Positions 58,759 to 64,000 of a stretch of DNA of 64,000 bases are shown here, one piece after another (position 1 is the stretch's first letter; every line of letters starts with the position of its first letter). The DNA lies in assembly GCF_002091955.1 (NCBI RefSeq), contig NZ_MKKY01000068.1, positions 1-64,000 on the forward strand, in the 5' to 3' direction. The DNA is from Rhodococcus sp. 1168. GTDB lineage: Bacteria > Actinomycetota > Actinomycetes > Mycobacteriales > Mycobacteriaceae. The position numbers and the translations under genes are program-made. Below the pieces are notes generated by a model, which worked only from the letters and a program-made list of their open reading frames with translations, was not told where the DNA came from and searched no databases.

Positions 58759-58852
58759 ACGTCCTTTGGTGAGTTGAAACCGGTTGTCGGAGACCGGTTG
58801 TTGTAAAAGGAAAGTGAACATGTAACGTGTTGTTCGCTCGCCGGATAGACCC

Positions 58853-58925
58853 GGGGCCTTAGCTCAGTTGGTAGAGCGCTGCCTTTGCAAGGCAGATGTC
58901 AGGAGTTCGAATCTCCTAGGCTCCA
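58853..58925 (+). tRNA. tRNA-Ala (anticodon TGC)
   Basis: 73 nt. Acceptor stem GGGGCCT / AGGCTCC with the G3-U70 pair that defines tRNA-Ala, anticodon TGC at 58886-58888 in TTTGCAA, T-arm AGTTCGAATCT. CCA not encoded. Confidence 0.97.
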
Positions 58926-58942
58926 CAGTTTCACGAAGTAAG

Positions 58943-58979
58943 AGATGACGTCCAGCACCAGCTGGGCGTCATCTTTTTT
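58943..58979 (+). terminator. Terminator after tRNA-Ala
   Basis: AGATGACGTCCAGC pairs with GCTGGGCGTCATCT (one T-G pair) around ACCA, followed by a run of T's. It is a strong intrinsic terminator. Confidence 0.9.
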
Positions 58980-59019
58980 GTCCGCCGGTTATGGTGGATA
59001 TTCGTAACGATCCTCTCGA

Positions 59020-59057
59020 CTCACCGACCTCGAGAGAGTACTCACCGACCTCGAGAG
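59020..59057. repeat. 21-bp spaced direct repeat
   Basis: CTCACCGACCTCGAGAG occurs at 59020-59036 and 59041-59057, upstream of the GGDEF gene; it might be a regulator site or a slippage product. Confidence 0.6.
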
Positions 59058-59161
59058 TGATGTCCCCGGTGACTCCTTTCGGACCGGGTGTCCTCGGCGA
59101 GTGTTAAGGTCCGGCACGTAGAGCGCGTCTGCCTACGTTTCACAAGACGCGACCATGGGAG

Positions 59162-60226
59162 GTGGGCCATGCCGAGCAGGTATCTGGGACGCCTCCGCGT
59201 GTACCCGTACAGGGCCATTCGCGCGTGAGAAGACTCGAGCTCGATGAAGCTGCTCTGACACTGCTGGTTTTCGTCGTGGGAACGACGCTTCTTTCCATCG
59301 CTGGCGGAAGCGCATCGTGGGACCAACTGGGATCAGCTGGTCGGCTCGCAGTTTTCGCGGCGGCGGCTCTCGGTGTCGCCTCGGTGGTAGTGCTTCTGAG
59401 ATCGAAGCAGCCGAGCCCGAAGCGCACCATCGGCAGTGTCACATTCATGGCGACACTCGCGCTGGCGTTGACGTCGTCCGTCAGCACCGCCCTGCCGACA
59501 CTTCTTGTCAGCGTGCAGTCCGCGATGTTCTTGGGTATGCATGTCGGGGCGTTCTGGTCCGAGCGTAACGCGGGCATATGGGCTGCGTTCGTCGCGCTTT
59601 CGACGGTTGTTGGTACCTCCGTGGCGCCGTACGACTCGCCGTTCATCGCATACATCCTCATTGCGCTCGGCGTAGTCGTCTCCACCGAAGTTTTCGGTAC
59701 CTTTGCCCGGCGTATGCGCTATTCGGCGACACACGACGTTCTGACGGGGCTTCTCAACCGCTTCGGATTCGAATCCAAGATAGACAAGATGCTCCCGGTC
59801 TGTGTTGCTCGCGGTCTGTCGGTCAGCGTGGCTGTGCTCGATCTGGACAACTTCAAGCAGATCAACGATGAATACGGGCACATCGCAGGCGACGTGTTGC
59901 TCTCCCGCCTGTCGAAGGCGTGGAAAGCCGAGCTCACGCGACGGGACGTGCTCGGCCGACTCGGGGGCGACGAGTTCGTCCTGTTCATGCCGGGCGTTCA
60001 CGAGGGAGAGGCCTGGCACATCATCGAGCGGCTTAGGCGCGCACATCGTGCCGAGTGGAGTGTCGGACTGGTCTGCATGCCCGCTACGTGTCGCTGGGCG
60101 GAGATATACCGGGCGGCCGACGCAGATCTGTACCGCGCCAAGCGCAGCAGACCGGTAGCACAAAGGCAGCCCGGCGCTGCTGACACCGACTCCACCGGCG
60201 AACCGGACTGGAGAATACAGCCCTGA
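59162..60226 (+). CDS. Membrane diguanylate cyclase (GGDEF)
   Basis: Up to 354 residues. Five or six membrane helices (about 30-180) precede a GGDEF domain with LDLDNFKQINDEYGHIAGD, the intact active site RLGGDEFVLF (about 265-274) and YRAADADLYRAKRS. Synthesises c-di-GMP. No EAL domain. The start is not certain: GTG at 59162 is too close to GGGAGG; GTG at 59225 would leave the first membrane helix near the N-terminus and is attractive. Interrupts the usual tRNA-Ala to cwsA order. Confidence 0.88.
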   Translation: MGHAEQVSGTPPRVPVQGHSRVRRLELDEAALTLLVFVVGTTLLSIAGGSASWDQLGSAGRLAVFAAAALGVASVVVLLRSKQPSPKRTIGSVTFMATLALALTSSVSTALPTLLVSVQSAMFLGMHVGAFWSERNAGIWAAFVALSTVVGTSVAPYDSPFIAYILIALGVVVSTEVFGTFARRMRYSATHDVLTGLLNRFGFESKIDKMLPVCVARGLSVSVAVLDLDNFKQINDEYGHIAGDVLLSRLSKAWKAELTRRDVLGRLGGDEFVLFMPGVHEGEAWHIIERLRRAHRAEWSVGLVCMPATCRWAEIYRAADADLYRAKRSRPVAQRQPGAADTDSTGEPDWRIQP

Positions 60227-60353
60227 CGTACCGCCCCCGGAATCTATCCACAGCCTGTGGATAGATTCCGCCCGACGAGCTGAAGAAAGCGTTGACTGTG
60301 TTCTCACGTCGACCGACCGGACGACGATCGGGTAGTCGACGGGGGATGGTTGC

Positions 60354-62012
60354 ATGGTTACCTGGGGTGACATCCGGCAGTGGGACCCGGAAAAGATCGG
60401 GCTGCTTTCGCGCTCATTGGTCTGCACGTCGGATGGGCTGATGGAGGATATGGCCACGCTCGAGCGATTGTCCGAGACCCTCGAGTGGACAGGGGCAGCC
60501 GCGGATGCAGCGCGCGTAGAAATCCACAGCCTTCGTGACGGGTATTTTCGCGCCGCCGATCAGCTGATATCGATCGGAACCTGTGTCGAGGACCTTGCGT
60601 ATGCGATGTACCCGCTCGTGGCTTCGGTTCTGGAATGCGACCGCGAAGCCCAGGACAGTGATGCCGACATCACCGACGACGGTGGGGTTCTGGATCGAAT
60701 GACGCTGTACTCCAGCGCGTCCGAAGATGCATGGAGCCTCGGTCGTGATCGCCTCAGGCGAATACGCGACCTTCGGGAACGAGCCACCGAACTTCTGACG
60801 CGTGCTCGATACCTCGACGCGCAGGGAGCATCGACCCTGTTGGCACTGTTCGATTCGGTAGCGGCGACAGGGGCGGCCGTCTCCACGATCCTCGCTGCTG
60901 CACCAGAATCCAAAGTTGCAGTACCGACCGAGACGGCGGTACCGACCGGAAAGAGTGCATCCGCCAACGCCGCGTTCTGGGATTCGCTCACGATGGCTGA
61001 GCGGACCCGACTACTGGTCGATCGACCCGATCTGATCGGAAACCTGGACGGAATTCCGGCGGTGGTTCGAGATTCGGCTAACCGACGGATGCTCGTTCGC
61101 GAAAGAAGCCGCCTCGAGGAAGCTGCCACCGATCTGGAGGATCGCTTGAACGACAACATTTTCGGCGGAATGTTGGACAACGCCGATGCGGGGTTGGTAC
61201 AGACACGTAAACGTTTGGCCGCGCTCGACGCGATCACGGCCACCCTCGACCAGGGGGATCGTCAACTGCTGGTCCTGGACAATCGGAGTGGCGAAGACAC
61301 CTTGGCCGCGATCGCGGTGGGCAACGTCGACACCGCTACTCACGTGGCGGTGTTCGTGCCCGGCCTCGACTCGGATGTCCAGGGGGACTTGGGGCGATAC
61401 GACGACGATATGGATTCACTGAAAAAAACTGTCGAACAACTACTTCCAAAGGATCCGCCGGAGACTGCAGCCTGCGTGACATGGATGAACTACGAGGCTC
61501 CACACCTCGGGTGGAACCTGTTGAACCCGGACCGTTCTGTCGTCTCCGGCTCAGCGGCGATCGCCGGCGGAGAGCGGTTGTCGACATTTCTCGACGGCCT
61601 CGACGCCGCGCGTGCCGAGGACCCACATTTGTCTTTGCTCGGTCATTCCTACGGTTCGCTCACCGCCGCGTATGCGGTCCGCGGTGCCGACGACACTGGC
61701 GTCGACGAACTGGTTGTTGTCGGGTCGCCAGGATTGGGAACCGGGACCGTCGCGGAGCTGTCCCTACCGCCAGGTCACGTATTCGTCGGTGAAGCGTCCG
61801 ACGACACGGTCGCGGACCTCGGGGCCTTCGGCACCGATCCGAGCCGTCTCGACGGAACCGAACAGCTTCCTACCGAAGGCTCGGGATACCTACCGGCCGA
61901 GGGGCACGGAGGGTATTTTGCCGAGGGCACGGCCGCGCAGCACAACAGCGCGCTGGTCGTTGCCGGGCGCGCCTCCGAATTGGGCGGACGCGCGCCCGGC
62001 AACGACCGATAG
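60354..62012 (+). CDS. DUF1023 alpha/beta-hydrolase
   Basis: 552 residues. The C-terminal half is an alpha/beta hydrolase of the DUF1023 type with nucleophile elbow LLGHSYGSLTAAYAV (Ser at about 431) and the preceding VAVFVPGLDSDV and WMNYEAP. The N-terminal half is helical (SLVCTSDGLMEDMATLERL, EWTGAAADAARV), like the WXG100-type domains often fused to DUF1023. No signal peptide. Substrate unknown; esterase activity is inferred. GGGGGATGG precedes the ATG. The last gene before cwsA, which is convergent. Confidence 0.85.
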   Translation: MVTWGDIRQWDPEKIGLLSRSLVCTSDGLMEDMATLERLSETLEWTGAAADAARVEIHSLRDGYFRAADQLISIGTCVEDLAYAMYPLVASVLECDREAQDSDADITDDGGVLDRMTLYSSASEDAWSLGRDRLRRIRDLRERATELLTRARYLDAQGASTLLALFDSVAATGAAVSTILAAAPESKVAVPTETAVPTGKSASANAAFWDSLTMAERTRLLVDRPDLIGNLDGIPAVVRDSANRRMLVRERSRLEEAATDLEDRLNDNIFGGMLDNADAGLVQTRKRLAALDAITATLDQGDRQLLVLDNRSGEDTLAAIAVGNVDTATHVAVFVPGLDSDVQGDLGRYDDDMDSLKKTVEQLLPKDPPETAACVTWMNYEAPHLGWNLLNPDRSVVSGSAAIAGGERLSTFLDGLDAARAEDPHLSLLGHSYGSLTAAYAVRGADDTGVDELVVVGSPGLGTGTVAELSLPPGHVFVGEASDDTVADLGAFGTDPSRLDGTEQLPTEGSGYLPAEGHGGYFAEGTAAQHNSALVVAGRASELGGRAPGNDR

Positions 62013-62018
62013 CTACCG

Positions 62019-62411
62019 CTAGGGGTGATCGAGGGCGTCGGTCTGCCCGTTGGCAGCGTGCGAGACCTCGGACTCGTAGTCGGCGAGACTGGGTGGCGCG
62101 TCAGCGGGCGGCTGGAAAGTGTTGCGACGTCGAGTGGCCAGAACTGTGACGCCGGCAACTGCCCCGAACAGCGCTCCGAATACCAAAATGCGCTTCGTAC
62201 GAGGTGAGACGCGAGGCTCGCCTTTTCGCTGGGCTGGACCGCTCTGCTTATGTCGGGCAATTTCGCGTCGGGCAAGCTTCAGTCCCCGGGTGGAGAGCTG
62301 GAGTCCGACGCTCGCTGCACCGCCACCGAAAACTTTCGCAGCCTGCACGGCAGAGCCACCAGTGGTCGCCGCAATTCCACGAATCCGGCCGGATTTCGAT
62401 GTGCTCGTCAT
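62019..62411 (-). CDS. cwsA: CwsA-like cell-wall and cell-shape protein
   Basis: 130 residues. A single membrane helix near residues 74-92 (ILVFGALFGAVAGVTVLAT) follows a basic, Ala/Gly-rich cytoplasmic part (KLARREIARHKQSG). Position between tRNA-Ala/gyrA and ppiA matches Rv0008c (CwsA), which interacts with CrgA and Wag31 in mycobacteria. Convergent with the DUF1023 gene, 6 nt apart, and divergent from ppiA. Sequence is weakly conserved, so the name rests largely on position. Confidence 0.75.
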   Translation of the reverse strand: MTSTSKSGRIRGIAATTGGSAVQAAKVFGGGAASVGLQLSTRGLKLARREIARHKQSGPAQRKGEPRVSPRTKRILVFGALFGAVAGVTVLATRRRNTFQPPADAPPSLADYESEVSHAANGQTDALDHP

Positions 62412-62508
62412 GGCTTCACTGTTCCATATGCAGGCGTAGAGCCAGGAATGAACACATCGAAGGACCGTTGCCGACCGCTCGGTAGAGCGTCAATGGCACG
62501 ATGGAGGG

Positions 62509-63036
62509 GTGACTTCACCAAACAAGACCTCCACTGCCACGTTGCACACCAACCACGGCGACATCGTCATCGATCTTTTCGGCAACCACGCGCCGAAGAC
62601 GGTCGAGAATTTCGTTGGGCTCGCGGACGGATCGAAGGACTACACCTCGACGAACGCGTCCGGCGGAAAGACCGGACCGTTCTACGACGGCGCCGTCTTC
62701 CACCGCGTCATCGACGGCTTCATGATCCAGGGCGGAGACCCCACCGGAACGGGTTCGGGTGGACCGGGCTACAAGTTCGGCGACGAATTCCACCCCGAGC
62801 TCTCGTTCGACCGCCCCTACCTGCTGGCCATGGCCAACGCGGGTCCGGGAACGAACGGATCGCAGTTCTTCATCACCACCGGCAAGACCCCGCATCTGAA
62901 CCGTAAGCACTCCATCTTCGGTGAGGTGACGGACGAGGCGTCGAAGAAGGTAGTCGATTCCATCTCCGGAACTGCTGTCGGCCGTGGCGATCGTCCCGTC
63001 GAGGATGTCGTCATCAACAGCGTCACCATTGCGTAA
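62509..63036 (+). CDS. ppiA: Peptidyl-prolyl cis-trans isomerase (cyclophilin)
   Basis: 175 residues. Cyclophilin motifs [28 protein letters not shown] and [10 protein letters not shown] are intact; the active-site FHRVI and Arg are present. Cytoplasmic, no signal peptide. GTG start at 62509. PPIase that assists protein folding. Confidence 0.97.
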   Translation: MTSPNKTSTATLHTNHGDIVIDLFGNHAPKTVENFVGLADGSKDYTSTNASGGKTGPFYDGAVFHRVIDGFMIQGGDPTGTGSGGPGYKFGDEFHPELSFDRPYLLAMANAGPGTNGSQFFITTGKTPHLNRKHSIFGEVTDEASKKVVDSISGTAVGRGDRPVEDVVINSVTIA

Positions 63037-63109
63037 TCGTTCTCTCCTGAGAAACGCTCACACCACCAATTCAGGTGCTCGACAAAATTCACCGTAGAGG
63101 AATTTCACC

Positions 63110-64000
63110 ATGACCGACCCCGGCTGGGGTGGCGCGCCCGGCGATCAGCCAACCCCACCCCAGTCGAGGTGCGTCCGGCATCCCGATCGAGCGACCGGAC
63201 TGGCGTGCTCGCGATGCGGACGCCCAGCGTGCCCCGAATGTCTACGACCTGCAGCAGTCGGGCAGCATTGCGTCGACTGCGTGCGTGACGCCAATGCTTC
63301 GGTACGGCCGATCAGGACTGTCGCCGGTGCTCGGGCGGGATCGACGTACGGACTCGTCACGTACATCCTCATGGCCCTCAACGTCCTCGTCTTCGCGGTG
63401 ACGGCGATGCAATCGCGCGATGTGATGGGCAATACCGACGCATCGTCGCTGTTCAACGCGTGGGCGCTGTTTCCACGCGCGGTCGCTACCGGTGACGTCG
63501 AGCGCCTCATCGGCAGCGGCTTCCTGCATATCGGGCCGATCCACCTGCTCGTCAACATGTTCGCGTTGTACATCATCGGCCGCGACGTCGAAATGATTCT
63601 CGGTCGAAGCCGATACCTGGCGGTCTACTTCGTCTCACTACTCGGCGGCAGTGCCTCGGTCATGGTCCTCGAGTACCCGCTCACCGTCACCGCAGGAGCT
63701 TCCGGAGCGATCTTCGGGCTGTTGGGTGCGCAAGCGGTCATTCTGCTGAAGCTTCGGCGCAGCCCGACTCCGATTCTCGTGGTTATCGGCCTCAATATCT
63801 TCATCAGTATTTCGATCCCCGGAATTTCGCTCTGGGGGCACATGGGCGGCCTCGTCGCCGGCGCTGCTGCGACCGCCGGCATCGTGTTTCTGCCCAGTCG
63901 GAATCGAACACCGCACATCGGGTGGATCGCCGTCGGTGCCGTCGCAGCCGTATGCGTGGCAATCATCGCAGTTCGCGTGCTGTCGCTTCGCTCGATGATG
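63110..64000 (+). CDS. Rhomboid-family intramembrane serine protease (partial)
   Basis: Open from the ATG at 63110 to the window end (297 codons seen, no stop). The N-terminus carries a B-box-like zinc-binding module: CVRHPDRATGLACSRCGRPA then CPECL and HCVDCV. Membrane helices follow, with the catalytic Ser in TAGASGAIFGLLGA (about 197) and the His in LWGHMGGLVAG (about 243), as well as GxxxH-like HLLVNMFALY. Predicted protease cutting membrane-embedded substrates. It begins 73 nt after the ppiA stop. Confidence 0.9.
   Translation, partial: MTDPGWGGAPGDQPTPPQSRCVRHPDRATGLACSRCGRPACPECLRPAAVGQHCVDCVRDANASVRPIRTVAGARAGSTYGLVTYILMALNVLVFAVTAMQSRDVMGNTDASSLFNAWALFPRAVATGDVERLIGSGFLHIGPIHLLVNMFALYIIGRDVEMILGRSRYLAVYFVSLLGGSASVMVLEYPLTVTAGASGAIFGLLGAQAVILLKLRRSPTPILVVIGLNIFISISIPGISLWGHMGGLVAGAAATAGIVFLPSRNRTPHIGWIAVGAVAAVCVAIIAVRVLSLRSMM

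Overview
The window is a high-GC actinobacterial chromosome segment spanning the replication origin. The gene order pcnA, NUDIX, DUF6049, murJ-pseudokinase, sigM, anti-sigma, trxB, trxA, cwlM, GNAT, parB, parA, rsmG, jag, yidC, yidD, rnpA, rpmH, dnaA, dnaN, gnd, recF, dciA, gyrB, gyrA, DUF3566, tRNA-Ile, tRNA-Ala, cwsA, ppiA is the mycolic-acid-bacteria (Mycobacteriales) origin order. Protein details, GC content and extra genes suggest Rhodococcus or a close relative; this genus call is inference, because no database could be searched.

Region 1 (1-10.5 kb) is accessory. It holds a type I restriction HsdR subunit, a decayed coiled-coil remnant, a compact three-gene minus-strand operon (glycine-rich membrane protein, small helical protein, GmrSD-type DUF262/DUF1524 nuclease), a scar made of fused remnants of an iron-siderophore ABC permease and its ATPase, an AbiE-like nucleotidyltransferase/winged-helix pair, a cupin protein and a 39-residue basic protein. 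The three-gene operon is the best candidate for an undescribed defence system.

Region 2 (10.6-21.3 kb) is mixed core: leuS, SdpI-like and DUF1648 membrane proteins, YqgE, a TetR regulator divergent from an NAD-dependent epimerase with two copies of an 11-bp palindrome between them, an MFS exporter, pcnA and a NUDIX hydrolase. leuS, pcnA and the NUDIX gene each show a -10-like hexamer 7-8 nt before a GTG codon, which fits leaderless transcripts. The pcnA copy lies in a perfect 23-bp tandem duplication.

Region 3 (21.3-36 kb) is the envelope, redox and segregation cluster: DUF6049, MurJ fused to a kinase-like domain that has lost catalytic residues, sigM with its anti-sigma gene, trxB/trxA, a CwlM whose amidase fold has lost metal ligands, and parB/parA/rsmG. 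Seven copies of the parS 14-mer lie between 35.2 and 40.3 kb. Six of them are in a 4.3-kb stretch (36027-40388) between rsmG and jag in which no convincing gene was found.

Region 4 (40.4-64 kb) is the origin proper and gyrase region: jag-yidC-yidD-rnpA-rpmH pointing away from dnaA, the dnaA-dnaN interval with DnaA boxes and AT-rich sequence (oriC), dnaN-gnd-recF-dciA, a predicted di-iron protein overlapping a ferredoxin-type reductase (an insertion in the core order), gyrB-gyrA-DUF3566, tRNA-Ile, a DLW-39-like small protein and tRNA-Ala. After a strong terminator come a diguanylate cyclase and a DUF1023 hydrolase (another insertion), then cwsA, ppiA and a rhomboid protease cut by the window end.
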